A stretch of DNA of 64,000 bases from Acidovorax soli (GTDB lineage Bacteria > Pseudomonadota > Gammaproteobacteria > Burkholderiales > Burkholderiaceae_C). The notes under the pieces are model-generated. The model was not told the origin of the DNA. It did not search any database and saw only the letters and a list, made by a program, of their open reading frames with translations. Below, in pieces: positions 42,949 through 52,104 of this stretch (positions within the stretch are counted from its first letter, which is position 1; each line of letters opens with the position of its first letter). Location of the stretch: NCBI RefSeq assembly GCF_900107605.1, contig NZ_FNQJ01000022.1, forward strand, positions 1 through 64,000, read 5' to 3'. The position numbers and the translations under genes were made by a program.

Positions 42949-43590
42949 ATGCAGAAATACGTTTCGACGCTCCTGGATTCAATGGTTCGCGCCGTGGCAA
43001 TGGCCGCATTGGCAATGGCGGTGGTTGGTTGCGCGAGTTGGGCGGGGGCCGGCCATCCGGCAGCGCCGGCCAAGGCATCCGTTCCGGATTACAACTACAT
43101 CGTGGGGCCTGGCGATACGCTCAATATCATCGTCTGGCGCAATCCCGAGCTGTCGCAAGTGGTGCCCGTGCGTCCTGATGGGCAGGTGTCCACGCCGCTG
43201 GTTGACGGGCTCGTTGCGCAGGGTAAAACATCGGTGCAGATCGCCCGGGACGTTGAAAAGGAGCTGGGTAAATACGTGCGTGATCCGGTCGTCACGGTCA
43301 TCGTGACGGGGTTCGTCGGTCCCTACAGTGAGCAGATACGCGTGGTGGGAGAGGCCGCCAAGCCGCAGTTCCTGCCCTACAAGCAAAAAATGACGGTCCT
43401 CGATGTGATGATCGCCGTGGGCGGCTTGACCGATTTTGCGGATGGCAACCGCGCAACCCTCGTGCGCTCGGCCGAGGGCAGCAAGCGCTACAACGTGCGC
43501 CTGAATGATTTGATCAAACATGGCGATATCGGCGCCAATGTGGAAGTGCTTCCCGGCGATATCCTCATCATCCCCCAAGGGTGGTTCTGA
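42949..43590 (+). CDS. Polysaccharide export lipoprotein, XrtA/EpsE type (Wza family)
   Basis: A 213-residue outer-membrane export protein. The signal peptide ends in the lipobox VVGC (Cys28). A poly_export domain (NYIVGPGDTLNIIVWRNPEL) and one SLBB domain (IRVVGEAAKPQFLPYKQKMT) follow, ending VLPGDILIIPQGWF. It is shorter than E. coli Wza, as usual for exosortase-linked members. AAGGAG lies before the ATG. It is the first gene of the plus-strand XrtA array and opens the outer-membrane route for the polymer. Confidence 0.93.
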   Translation: MQKYVSTLLDSMVRAVAMAALAMAVVGCASWAGAGHPAAPAKASVPDYNYIVGPGDTLNIIVWRNPELSQVVPVRPDGQVSTPLVDGLVAQGKTSVQIARDVEKELGKYVRDPVVTVIVTGFVGPYSEQIRVVGEAAKPQFLPYKQKMTVLDVMIAVGGLTDFADGNRATLVRSAEGSKRYNVRLNDLIKHGDIGANVEVLPGDILIIPQGWF

Positions 43591-43657
43591 CTTGCCTGAG
43601 TAAGGACTGGTGCCGGCGAGGCGCCCGGCGAACAGGACATGTGTGGAGGGGGATCGA

Positions 43658-45220
43658 ATGGATGAGTTGCTAGGCCAGATCACCACAGCCGTTCGCGGCA
43701 TGTGGATCTATCGCCGTTTAGCCATGCTGATCACCTGGCTGGTTGCTGCGGTGGGGGTGGGCGCGGTGCTCATGATGCCGGATCACTACCAGGCTTCGGC
43801 GCGCGTATTTGTCGATACGCAATCCATCCTGCGACCCCTCATGACGGGCATTGCCGTGCAGCCGAACATCGAGCAGCAGGTGGCCATGCTCAGCCGCACG
43901 CTCCTGAGTCGGCCGACCGTGGAGCGATTGGTCCGCACCGTTGACCTGGATCTGGGCGCGAATTCCAAGGCGGCCAAGGATGCGGTGGTCGACACCGTGA
44001 CCAAATCCATCAGCATCCAGACCACGGGGCGGGACAACCTCTACACGTTGTCCTATCGCGACCAGAACCCCGAGAAAGCGCAGCGCGTCGTGCAGGCATT
44101 GCTGACCATCTTCGTCGAATCCAGCCTGGGTGCATCGCGCCAGGATTCGGACAGTGCGCGGCGTTTTCTGGACGAGCAGATCAAGAGCTATGAAGCCAAA
44201 TTGACGGACGCCGAAGGTCGCCTCAAGGCATTCAAGCTGCGCAACATCGAATTGCAGTCCCAGAGCGGCCTGGACTCTGCGGGGCGGGCCGCAGAAATCG
44301 GCAACCTTCTCAGTCAGGCCAGGCTGGAACTGCGCGAGGCCGAGAGCGCGCGCGCGGCGGCAAGTCGCCAGTTGGAAATGCTGCGCGCGCAAACTGGCGA
44401 GTCACTCCTCGGTTCTGCGGTCGGCATACAGACGCCTGAACTGGACGCACGCCTTTATGAGCAGAAGCGCAATTTGGATACGCTGCTTCAGCGCTACACC
44501 GACGAGCACCCTGATGTGGCCAACACGCGCAGATTGATCGGGGAGCTTGAAACACAAAAGCGTCGCGAAATGGAAGAGCTGCGGCGCAAAGCCCAGGCGG
44601 CGCCCGGATCGCCGGCAGTTCAAACCAACCCGGCGGCGGTGGAGCTCAGCCGCATCTACTCTGCCGCCGAGGTTCAAGTGGCTTCGCTGCGCGCGCGGGT
44701 GGTCGAGTACGAGTCACGCGCCAACCGTGTTCAGCAGCAACTCAAGGTGGCTCCGCAGTTGGAGGCAGAGTTGGCGCAGCTCAACCGGGACTATCAGATC
44801 AATCAAAAGAACTACGCTGATCTGGTGTCGCGCCGTGAGTCGGCCATGATGTCGGGGCAGCTGGAAAACACATCCAATGTGGCCGAATTTCGCGTCATCG
44901 ACCCGCCGCGCGTGGCTCCCAAGCCCGTTGCGCCCAATCGGGTGCTGCTGATGCCAATCACCTTGCTGGTGGCCTTGGGTGCGGGGCTGGGCATGGCGTT
45001 TCTCATGAGCCAGATCAGGCCGGTGTTCTTCGATGGGGTTGCCTTGCGCCAGTTGACCCAGCTGCCGTTGCTGGGGGTGGTGGATCTGATCCCCAGTGAC
45101 GATTTCCGCCAGCGCGAGTCGAGAAGTCTCAAACGCTTCATCATGGCCTTGCTGGCGCTCGTTTTCCTCTACGCGGGCGGCATGCTTGCGCTGTCCTACC
45201 TGTCGGGCCTTCTGGGGTGA
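43658..45220 (+). CDS. XrtA-system chain-length determinant protein (EpsF-like)
   Basis: A 520-residue Wzz/GNVR inner-membrane protein. One helix near the N-terminus (about 20-40) and C-terminal helices (about 430-450 and 490-512) enclose a periplasmic coiled-coil region (160-400) with RDQNPEKAQRVVQALLTIFV and the GNVR-like LNRDYQINQKNYADLVSRRE. It belongs to the PEP-CTERM chain-length family (TIGR03007 as I recall). It controls polymer length together with the tyrosine kinase encoded next. The ATG at 43658 is used; a GTG at 43610 would add 16 unrelated residues. Confidence 0.93.
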   Translation: MDELLGQITTAVRGMWIYRRLAMLITWLVAAVGVGAVLMMPDHYQASARVFVDTQSILRPLMTGIAVQPNIEQQVAMLSRTLLSRPTVERLVRTVDLDLGANSKAAKDAVVDTVTKSISIQTTGRDNLYTLSYRDQNPEKAQRVVQALLTIFVESSLGASRQDSDSARRFLDEQIKSYEAKLTDAEGRLKAFKLRNIELQSQSGLDSAGRAAEIGNLLSQARLELREAESARAAASRQLEMLRAQTGESLLGSAVGIQTPELDARLYEQKRNLDTLLQRYTDEHPDVANTRRLIGELETQKRREMEELRRKAQAAPGSPAVQTNPAAVELSRIYSAAEVQVASLRARVVEYESRANRVQQQLKVAPQLEAELAQLNRDYQINQKNYADLVSRRESAMMSGQLENTSNVAEFRVIDPPRVAPKPVAPNRVLLMPITLLVALGAGLGMAFLMSQIRPVFFDGVALRQLTQLPLLGVVDLIPSDDFRQRESRSLKRFIMALLALVFLYAGGMLALSYLSGLLG

Positions 45221-45229
45221 CATGCCATC

Positions 45230-46201
45230 ATGACAAGTTCCATTGAAAAAGCGGCCCAGCGGCTAGAGCAATTGCGCAAGGCGGGGGCGCCCATGCCAGG
45301 CAACGGCGTGCCATCTGAAGGGCCTGCCGCGCCGGGCACCTTGCCGCAGTTCACACCAACGGACTCGCCCGCAGAAGATGTGGCCGTCGATGTGCAGCGC
45401 AGCGAGCCGGCTTCCAGGCCGGGGTCCAAGAGCGTGCATATCGATTTGACGGCCTTGGCTGCGGCAGGCTTTGTCACGCCTCATGCGCCTCGATCCGCCA
45501 CGACGGACCAGTTTCGTGTCATCAAACGGCCACTCCTGGAAAATGCAACGGGCAAAGGTGCATCGGTGGTGGCCAATGGCAACCTCATCATGGTCACCAG
45601 TTCGTTGCCCAGAGAAGGCAAGACCTTCACTGCCATCAACCTGGCCATGAGTCTGGCCATGGAGCTGAACCACACGGTGATGCTGGTGGATGCCGATGTC
45701 GCACGCCAGTCCGTCATGAAAACGCTGGGTTTGCAGCCAGCACCCGGGCTGCTGGACTTGTTGCTGGACGACAAGATCGGACTGCCCGACGTACTGTTGC
45801 GCACCAACATCGACAATTTCACGCTGTTGCCGACGGGGCTGCCGAACCCGCGTGCGACCGAATTGCTGGCCAGTGATGCCATGGTCGCCCTGCTCAACGA
45901 CATGGGCAAACGCTACAGTGACCGCATCATCGTTTTCGATTCGCCTCCCTTGCTGCTGACCACCGAAGCGCGGGTGCTGGCCAGTCACATGGGCCAGGTC
46001 GTCATCGTGGTGCAGGCAGAGAAAACGCTCCAGTCCCAAGTCCAGTATGCCCTGTCCACCATCGAAGCCTGCCCCATCAGGCTCATGGTGCTGAACCAGG
46101 CGCGCAGCCGTGGCCTGGGTGCCTATGGTTATGGATACGGTCATGGCTTTGGTTACGACCAGAACGTCGGCGAGCCCAGGCCAGCCAACGCCGTGGCATG
46201 A
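45230..46201 (+). CDS. XrtA-associated tyrosine autokinase (BY-kinase)
   Basis: A 323-residue cytoplasmic kinase of the CpsD/Wzc type. The Walker A-like motif SSLPREGKTF is at about 124-133, Walker A' is VMLVDADVARQS and Walker B is IIVFDSPPLLL. The C-terminus has the tyrosine cluster AYGYGYGHGFGYD used for autophosphorylation. The N-terminal 90 residues are a variable linker. It lies 9 bp after the chain-length gene, which would serve as its activator, and the phosphatase at 39543 could reverse its phosphorylation. Confidence 0.94.
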   Translation: MTSSIEKAAQRLEQLRKAGAPMPGNGVPSEGPAAPGTLPQFTPTDSPAEDVAVDVQRSEPASRPGSKSVHIDLTALAAAGFVTPHAPRSATTDQFRVIKRPLLENATGKGASVVANGNLIMVTSSLPREGKTFTAINLAMSLAMELNHTVMLVDADVARQSVMKTLGLQPAPGLLDLLLDDKIGLPDVLLRTNIDNFTLLPTGLPNPRATELLASDAMVALLNDMGKRYSDRIIVFDSPPLLLTTEARVLASHMGQVVIVVQAEKTLQSQVQYALSTIEACPIRLMVLNQARSRGLGAYGYGYGHGFGYDQNVGEPRPANAVA

Positions 46202-46219
46202 CTTAAAAGGAGAACGCGC

Positions 46220-47773
46220 GTGAACCTGTCGCAGCGGCGCACCGCAAGTATTTCCCTTCGCCGCGCCTCGTTGGTGCTGGCAATGGGGCCGATACTTCTG
46301 CCTGGCACGGCCACGGCGCAACAGGAAGATGCGCAGGCAGCAGCACGCCAACCCAGCCTGGTCTTTGAGCCGCGGGTTTCGGTGCAGCACACCATCACCA
46401 ACAATGCCCGGCTGAATGCCACCGGCATCAGCGACCAGGTGACGGAGGTGATTCCAGGGTTTCAGCTGATCAGCAACACGGCCCGTGTCAAAGGGTTTGT
46501 CGATTACTCGCTGCACGATACCTATTACGCACGGGAGTCAGGCTTTAATCAGATCCGGCACAGTCTGAATGCCCGCGCTGTCGTCGAGGCGATCGAGCAA
46601 TGGGCCTTTATCGATGTGTCCGGCGTCGTCGCTTCACAGCCCATATCGGCTTTTGGTGCGCCGGTGGATGGTTCTCCCGCCAACCCCAACACTTCTCAAA
46701 CTTCGAGTTTCCGCTTGTCGCCGTACCTGCGAGGTCGTCTCGGGTCCGCGGTGGATTACGAGGCGCGTTATAGCGTGCAAGACACGCAGACCAAGACAGG
46801 CAGTCGTTCCGATGTCACGGCGCAAGACTGGCTCTTGCATCTGGGCAACAGGGGAAGCGGTAAATTACTGGGCTGGTCCGCAGATGCCACCCATCAGGTT
46901 GTCGATTATTCGCTCGGTCGGAGTATCGAAACCACGGCGCTGCGGGCGCGGGTGAGTTGGGCTGTCACGCCGCAATGGGTTCTCACAGGGATTGGTGGAA
47001 CCGAATCTACCAATCAGCTCTCGCCGACACAGGAGTCTCACCGCATCTCGGGTTTTGGCGTCAACTGGCAGCCATCGGAGCGCTCGCGACTGTCTTTTGA
47101 ACGTGAGAGCCGTTACTTCGGTGAATCCCACAACGCTGCACTGGAGCACCGCACCGGGCGCACCGTCTGGCGCTACACCGATGTCAAGGCCATTTCCAAC
47201 GGGTTGGGCGCGCAGTCGGCGTCGCTGGGGTCTCTGTTCGATCTGCTGGAGGGCTTCTACACCCCCCTGGAGCCTGACCCCATTCGGCGTACACAGCTCG
47301 TACTGGCAGAAATTGAACGCTTGGGTTTGCCTGCCAACGTCCAGGTTTTTCAGGATTTCCTCCGGTCATCGACCGCGTTGCGGCGGGTGCAGCAACTTTC
47401 CCTGGCACTGCTGGGTCAGCGCAGCACCATCACGCTGGCCGTTTCGCGTTCGGATACGCGTTCAATTGGCGGTGTGCTCCAGCTGGGCGATGATTTCGAC
47501 GCCAATTCCCGCATTCGCCAGCACGGCTGGAACCTGTGGCTTGCGCACCGTCTCACGCCAAATTCCTCGGTCCATGCGAATCTGGGAGTGCAGCGCAGTG
47601 AAGGCAGTTTGCCAGGGCTGGAAACCCGGGTGCGCTCACTCGTGTTGGGCTGGAATACGCTGTTGGCCCCTCGCACCAGTGGGGGGCTCCAGATACGCCG
47701 CATTGTGTCTGATGGCGTCACCAGCCCCTACCGCGAATCGGCCATCGTCGGAACGATCACACACCGGTTTTGA
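46220..47773 (+). CDS. XrtA-system outer-membrane beta-barrel protein
   Basis: A 517-residue protein of the PEP-CTERM-associated outer-membrane family (TIGR03016 as I recall). A signal peptide is followed by alternating amphipathic strands typical of a beta-barrel. It ends VGTITHRF with a C-terminal Phe, the usual outer-membrane sorting signal. The start is GTG at 46220, with AAAAGGAG upstream. It may form a pore or scaffold for polymer secretion; no mechanism is established. Confidence 0.85.
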   Translation: MNLSQRRTASISLRRASLVLAMGPILLPGTATAQQEDAQAAARQPSLVFEPRVSVQHTITNNARLNATGISDQVTEVIPGFQLISNTARVKGFVDYSLHDTYYARESGFNQIRHSLNARAVVEAIEQWAFIDVSGVVASQPISAFGAPVDGSPANPNTSQTSSFRLSPYLRGRLGSAVDYEARYSVQDTQTKTGSRSDVTAQDWLLHLGNRGSGKLLGWSADATHQVVDYSLGRSIETTALRARVSWAVTPQWVLTGIGGTESTNQLSPTQESHRISGFGVNWQPSERSRLSFERESRYFGESHNAALEHRTGRTVWRYTDVKAISNGLGAQSASLGSLFDLLEGFYTPLEPDPIRRTQLVLAEIERLGLPANVQVFQDFLRSSTALRRVQQLSLALLGQRSTITLAVSRSDTRSIGGVLQLGDDFDANSRIRQHGWNLWLAHRLTPNSSVHANLGVQRSEGSLPGLETRVRSLVLGWNTLLAPRTSGGLQIRRIVSDGVTSPYRESAIVGTITHRF

Positions 47774-47776
47774 TCC

Positions 47777-48895
47777 ATGTATGAAGCGTTCTATGGGTTG
47801 AACAGCAAACCCTTCCAGCTCAATCCCGATCCCGGCTTCTATTTCAGTAGCAAGCAGCACCAGCGTGCACGCGCATATTTGGAATATGGCGTGATGCGCT
47901 GCGAGGGGTTCATCGTGATTACGGGGGAGGTCGGGGCGGGCAAGACCACGATTGTCCGCGGTCTGATCGACAGCCTGGATCCTGAAACCGTCGTGGCAGC
48001 CCATCTGGTGAGCACGCAGTTGGGTGCCGAAGATACCTTGCGTTTGGTGGGCGCCGCTTTCGGGATCCATGTGCGGGGTGTCTCCAAAGCAGACCTGCTG
48101 CTGGCACTGGAGGCCTTTTTCGTCGCCCAGACGCTGCAAGGAAAACGATGCCTGCTGATCGTTGATGAAGCGCAGAACCTTCAGCCGCAGGCGGTGGAAG
48201 AGCTGCGCATGCTGTCGAATTTCCAGAATGGCCAGGACGCACTGCTGCAGACTTTTCTGGTGGGCCAGCCCGAGTTCCGCGAAATCCTGCAAAGCCCTGG
48301 CATGGTGCAACTGCGCCAGCGCGTGACTGCCACATGCCACCTGGGGCCCCTGGAGGCGGATGAAACCCGTGAATACATCCAGCATCGCCTGAAATGTGCG
48401 GGTGCCAGCGACAAGCCTACCTTCGACCCCGCAATATTCGATGGCATCTACCGCTACACAGGCGGAATTCCGCGGCGCATCAATACCTTGTTTGACCGCA
48501 TCCTGTTGCAGGGTTTCCTGACGGACCGGACACACATTGATCAGGAGCTGGTCGACGAGATCATTCAAGAAGTTCAATCTGAAATGCTGGTGTCGTCCAA
48601 GGCCGCATCCCCGTGGGAAATGCCATTGAGAGCTGCGACCCGCAGCGCTGCACACGAAGAACTGGTGGATGGCGAACTGGAATCGGAGACCTTGGGCCTG
48701 GATCTGGAGAGTTCTCTCGCGGACAGCATGTCCCAGCAACTTGCGCACATGACGACCGAACAACTGAGTGCACATTTATTGCGGATAGAGCGCAGCGTAT
48801 TGCGCCAGGAGCGCGTGATCCTGGAAATCTTGGTGAACCTGCAAAAGCTGGTGGTTGCAAGCCGGCATTCGCGCTCAGACAGCGCCTCCGGCTAG
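47777..48895 (+). CDS. XrtA-system ATPase (ExeA/GspA-like AAA)
   Basis: A 372-residue AAA protein. The N-terminus MYEAFYGLNSKPFQLNPDPG, Walker A GEVGAGKTT (50-58), Walker B CLLIVDEAQNL and the arginine-containing GGIPRRINTLFDRILL segment are those of the PEP-CTERM ATPase family (TIGR03015 as I recall), related to ExeA. A C-terminal coiled-coil-like extension (about 300-360) is variable. It is cytoplasmic, begins 3 bp after the barrel gene, and probably assists secretion complex assembly. Confidence 0.93.
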   Translation: MYEAFYGLNSKPFQLNPDPGFYFSSKQHQRARAYLEYGVMRCEGFIVITGEVGAGKTTIVRGLIDSLDPETVVAAHLVSTQLGAEDTLRLVGAAFGIHVRGVSKADLLLALEAFFVAQTLQGKRCLLIVDEAQNLQPQAVEELRMLSNFQNGQDALLQTFLVGQPEFREILQSPGMVQLRQRVTATCHLGPLEADETREYIQHRLKCAGASDKPTFDPAIFDGIYRYTGGIPRRINTLFDRILLQGFLTDRTHIDQELVDEIIQEVQSEMLVSSKAASPWEMPLRAATRSAAHEELVDGELESETLGLDLESSLADSMSQQLAHMTTEQLSAHLLRIERSVLRQERVILEILVNLQKLVVASRHSRSDSASG

Positions 48896-48913
48896 AACAG
48901 GGAGTCCACCGCC

Positions 48914-49804
48914 ATGCGCAGCATGCCCTCCATCACCAACGCGCTGACCATCGACGTTGAGGACTACTTTCAGGTGTCGGCTTTCGCACCCTATATTGAA
49001 CGCAGTGAATGGGACTTGCGTGAATGCCGGGTGGAGCGCAACGTGGACCGCATACTGGCCTTGCTGCAAGAGAACAACGCCCATGCCACTTTCTTCACGC
49101 TGGGCTGGATTGCCGAGCGGTATCCGGCTCTGGTGCGCCGCATCGTGGACGGTGGACATGAGCTGGCCAGCCATGGCTACGGCCATGAGCGTGTGAGTGA
49201 TTTGTCCGAGGAGGCGTTCTTCAACGACATCCACCACGCCAAAGGCCTGCTGGAAGATATCGCAGGTGTCCGTGTGCAGGGGTACCGTGCACCCAGCTTT
49301 TCCATCGGTTCCGGAAATTTGTGGGCGCTAGACACGCTGCAGCGCGCGGGCTACCGCTACAGCTCCAGCATTTACCCCATCCGGCACGACCATTATGGAA
49401 TGCCGGATGCACCGCGGTTTGCCTATCAGGTACGCGACGGACTGATGGAGGTGCCGCCGACCACCCTGCGCATTTTCCACCGCAACTTGCCTTCGAGTGG
49501 CGGGGGGTACTTTCGCCTCCTCCCCTACGCGTTGTCGCGCTGGATGCTGCGTGAGGTGCATCGCCAGGACCATTCACCGGCCGTTTTTTATTTTCATCCT
49601 TGGGAAGTGGATGTCGAACAGCCGCGCGTCCAGGGCATCAGTTTCAAGACCCACTTCAGACACTATGTGAACATCGGTCGCATGGAGCGGCGGCTGGGCC
49701 ACCTGCTGCGGGACTTTCACTGGGGTCGCATGGACCACATTTTTCTTTCCCCGCAAGCGCAAGCGCAAGCGCAAGCGCAAGAGCAAGAGGTGCCCCTTGT
49801 CTGA
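48914..49804 (+). CDS. XrtA-system polysaccharide deacetylase
   Basis: A 296-residue NodB-fold deacetylase. TIDVEDYFQVSAF carries the catalytic and metal Asp residues, ASHGYGHERVS the metal His pair, and FYFHPWEVD the later motif; the family is the PEP-CTERM deacetylase (TIGR03006 as I recall). It has no signal peptide, so it may act on lipid-linked precursors inside the cell. The C-terminus ends in Gln-Ala repeats coded by tandem hexamers (49753-49788). It overlaps the next gene by 8 bp. Confidence 0.93.
   Translation: MRSMPSITNALTIDVEDYFQVSAFAPYIERSEWDLRECRVERNVDRILALLQENNAHATFFTLGWIAERYPALVRRIVDGGHELASHGYGHERVSDLSEEAFFNDIHHAKGLLEDIAGVRVQGYRAPSFSIGSGNLWALDTLQRAGYRYSSSIYPIRHDHYGMPDAPRFAYQVRDGLMEVPPTTLRIFHRNLPSSGGGYFRLLPYALSRWMLREVHRQDHSPAVFYFHPWEVDVEQPRVQGISFKTHFRHYVNIGRMERRLGHLLRDFHWGRMDHIFLSPQAQAQAQAQEQEVPLV
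49753..49788 (+). repeat. Tandem hexanucleotide repeat, about six units
   Basis: Four GCAAGC-type units and two GCAAGA-type units lie in the last codons of the deacetylase and encode QAQAQAQAQEQE. Changes in unit number would alter only the length of the tail and not the frame. Confidence 0.8.
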
Positions 49805-50852
49805 CGTTGCCGCCAGGCTCTCCATTGGCCGCCTGGACGTGCACAGCGCCGCTGACGCTGCACGTTGGGACGCGTTTGTGCTGGGTTGTCCGCAAGCCAC
49901 TTTTTTCCACCGCGCCGGCTGGCAGACGCTGATTCGCGAGGTGTTTCGCCACGACACCTACTTTCTCTACGCACAGGCCGGAGAAAGCATCCGGGGGATA
50001 TTGCCGCTGGGACATGTCAGGAGCCGCCTGTTCGGCAATGCGCTCACCAGCCTGCCTTTTGCTGTTTATGGAGGCGTTGCTGCGCTGGACGAGGAAGCAG
50101 CGGCTGCGCTGGAGCGGGAGGCCGAGCAACTGGCCCAGCGCCTGGGTGTGGACCACCTGGAGTTGCGCCATGTGCAGCGCCGGCACACGGACTGGCCGCT
50201 GCAAGAACTGTATGTGACGTTTCGCAAGTCCATTGCACCGAAAGAAGAGGACAACCTGCTGGCCATCCCGCGCAAGCAACGCGCCATGGTGCGCAAAGGC
50301 ATCAAGAATGGGTTGACGTCCCATATCGACACCACCGTAGATCGGTTTTTTGCGCTCTATGCCGACAATGTGCACCGCCATGGAACGCCCGCTTTTCCCA
50401 AGGCCTACTTCAGCGGGTTGCGTCGCGTTTTTGGGTCTGATTGCGAGGTGCTCACCGTGTGCGCGCCCGATGGCCGCCCCATCAGCAGCGTGCTGAGCTT
50501 CTATTTCCGCGACGAGGTGCTGCCCTACTACGCCGGTGACGACGAGGCGGCCAGGGAGCTGGCCGCCAACGATTTCAAGTATTGGGAGCTGATGCGCCTG
50601 GCCTGCGCCCGGGGTCTGAAGGTGTTCGACTATGGGCGCAGCAAGCAGGGCACGGGTTCGTACGCGTTCAAGAAGAACTGGGGCTTTGAACCCACCCCGC
50701 TGCACTACGAATACCGGCTGTACAAGAGCGACAGCGTGCCCCAGAACAACCCCGCGAACGCAAAGTACCGCTGGCTGATCGCTGCATGGCGGCGCATGCC
50801 CATTGGACTGGCCAACTGGCTCGGGCCAAAAATCGTGCGCAACCTTGGCTGA
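49797..50852 (+). CDS. FemAB-like XrtA/PEP-CTERM-associated protein
   Basis: A 351-residue protein with two GNAT-like halves, the FemAB family linked to exosortase A (TIGR03019 as I recall). Typical segments are ATFFHRAGWQTLIREVFRHD, KQRAMVRKGIKNGL and the C-terminal GSYAFKKNWGFEPTPLHYEY. Relatives transfer amino acids from aminoacyl-tRNA; here the acceptor is unknown, possibly an amino sugar. The start is TTG at 49797 and overlaps the deacetylase stop by 8 bp. No other start fits the family N-terminus. Confidence 0.9.
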   Translation: MSDVAARLSIGRLDVHSAADAARWDAFVLGCPQATFFHRAGWQTLIREVFRHDTYFLYAQAGESIRGILPLGHVRSRLFGNALTSLPFAVYGGVAALDEEAAAALEREAEQLAQRLGVDHLELRHVQRRHTDWPLQELYVTFRKSIAPKEEDNLLAIPRKQRAMVRKGIKNGLTSHIDTTVDRFFALYADNVHRHGTPAFPKAYFSGLRRVFGSDCEVLTVCAPDGRPISSVLSFYFRDEVLPYYAGDDEAARELAANDFKYWELMRLACARGLKVFDYGRSKQGTGSYAFKKNWGFEPTPLHYEYRLYKSDSVPQNNPANAKYRWLIAAWRRMPIGLANWLGPKIVRNLG

Positions 50853-50874
50853 GCACCACCCACGCATCACCGCC

Positions 50875-52104
50875 ATGGGCAACATCCTCTACCTGGTGCA
50901 CAGATTGCCGTACCCACCCAACAAGGGTGACAAGGTGCGCTCGTACCACCTGCTGCGCCACTTGCAGCAGAACCACCGCGTTTTTCTGGGCACCTTCATC
51001 GACGATCCGGACGATGTGCAGCACCTGCCCGCACTGCGGGCCATGTGTCCAGACCTGCATGTGGAGCACATTCATTCAGGCAGCGCCAAGGTCAAAAGCC
51101 TCCGCGGTCTCCTGTCGCGGGAAGCGCTCACACTGGCCTACTACCGCAACCCCGGTATGCGGCGCTGGGTGGAGCAGACAACAGCGGGGCACCAGCTGCA
51201 GGCCAGCGTGGTTTTTTCCTCGGCCATGGCGCAGTATGCGCAGCCACTGTTGCCGCAGGTGCCCATGCTGGTGGACTTTGTCGACGTGGACTCTGCCAAA
51301 TGGACCCAGTACGCTCCCGCACACCGCTGGCCCCTTTCCACGCTGTACCGCATGGAGGGAAGGCGCTTGCTCGCCTACGAGCGTGCGATGGCCATGCTGG
51401 CGCGTCGCTCGTACTTCGTGACGTCCCATGAGACCGCTTTGTTCTTGTCCCAGGCGCCGGAATGCGAGGGGCGTGTGCAGTCCATGGGCAACGGGGTGGA
51501 CGCCGATTTTTTCATGCCAGACCCCCGGCGGCCCAACCCCTTTCAGGCCAATGAGCAGGCGGTGGTGTTCACCGGCGCCATGGACTACTGGCCCAACATC
51601 GACGGCGTCAGCTGGTTCGTGACCGACGTGCTGCCGCTGTTGCGCACGCGCTGGCCGCAGGTGCGCTTCTACATCGTTGGCCGCAGCCCCTCGGCTCAAG
51701 TGCAGGCGCTGGCATGTGGGCATGTGGTGGTCACCGGAACCGTGCCGGACGTGCGGCCCTATTTGCAATACGCCAGTGCGGTGGTGGCGCCGTTGCGGGT
51801 TGCGCGTGGCATTCAAAACAAAATTCTGGAAGCCATGGCCATGCAAAGGCCAGTGGTCACGGTCAGCAGCTGTGCGGATGCCATCGGCGCCACCGCGGGG
51901 CAGGGGCTGCTGCGCGCAGACTCGCCAGAAGAATTTGTGCAGGCCTTGCAGCCGCTGCTGGAGTCCCCTTACAACGCCGTCGCATTGGGGCACCAGGCCC
52001 GCCGCTACGTGGCGCAGGAATGCAGCTGGCAGGCACATCTGAGTGGCATCGACCATTGCCTGGCCGGTATGCGTGCCCAGCATTCCCGCGATGTCGTCGC
52101 ATGA
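50875..52104 (+). CDS. XrtA-system GT4 glycosyltransferase (TIGR03087-like)
   Basis: A 409-residue GT-B glycosyltransferase. The N-terminal acceptor domain starts ILYLVHRLPYPPNKGDKVRS, the phrase typical of the PEP-CTERM sugar transferase/glycosyltransferase family TIGR03087. The C-terminal donor domain has VFTGAMDYWPNIDGVSWF and the GIQNKILEAMAMQRPVV signature with the conserved Glu. The ATG at 50875 is used. It overlaps the exosortase gene by 14 bp. Donor sugar and linkage are unknown. Confidence 0.92.
   Translation: MGNILYLVHRLPYPPNKGDKVRSYHLLRHLQQNHRVFLGTFIDDPDDVQHLPALRAMCPDLHVEHIHSGSAKVKSLRGLLSREALTLAYYRNPGMRRWVEQTTAGHQLQASVVFSSAMAQYAQPLLPQVPMLVDFVDVDSAKWTQYAPAHRWPLSTLYRMEGRRLLAYERAMAMLARRSYFVTSHETALFLSQAPECEGRVQSMGNGVDADFFMPDPRRPNPFQANEQAVVFTGAMDYWPNIDGVSWFVTDVLPLLRTRWPQVRFYIVGRSPSAQVQALACGHVVVTGTVPDVRPYLQYASAVVAPLRVARGIQNKILEAMAMQRPVVTVSSCADAIGATAGQGLLRADSPEEFVQALQPLLESPYNAVALGHQARRYVAQECSWQAHLSGIDHCLAGMRAQHSRDVVA

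Noticed and set aside
49753-49788. Repeat array as a possible CRISPR
   Set aside because: Six-base units without spacers, inside a coding sequence. No cas genes are in the window.
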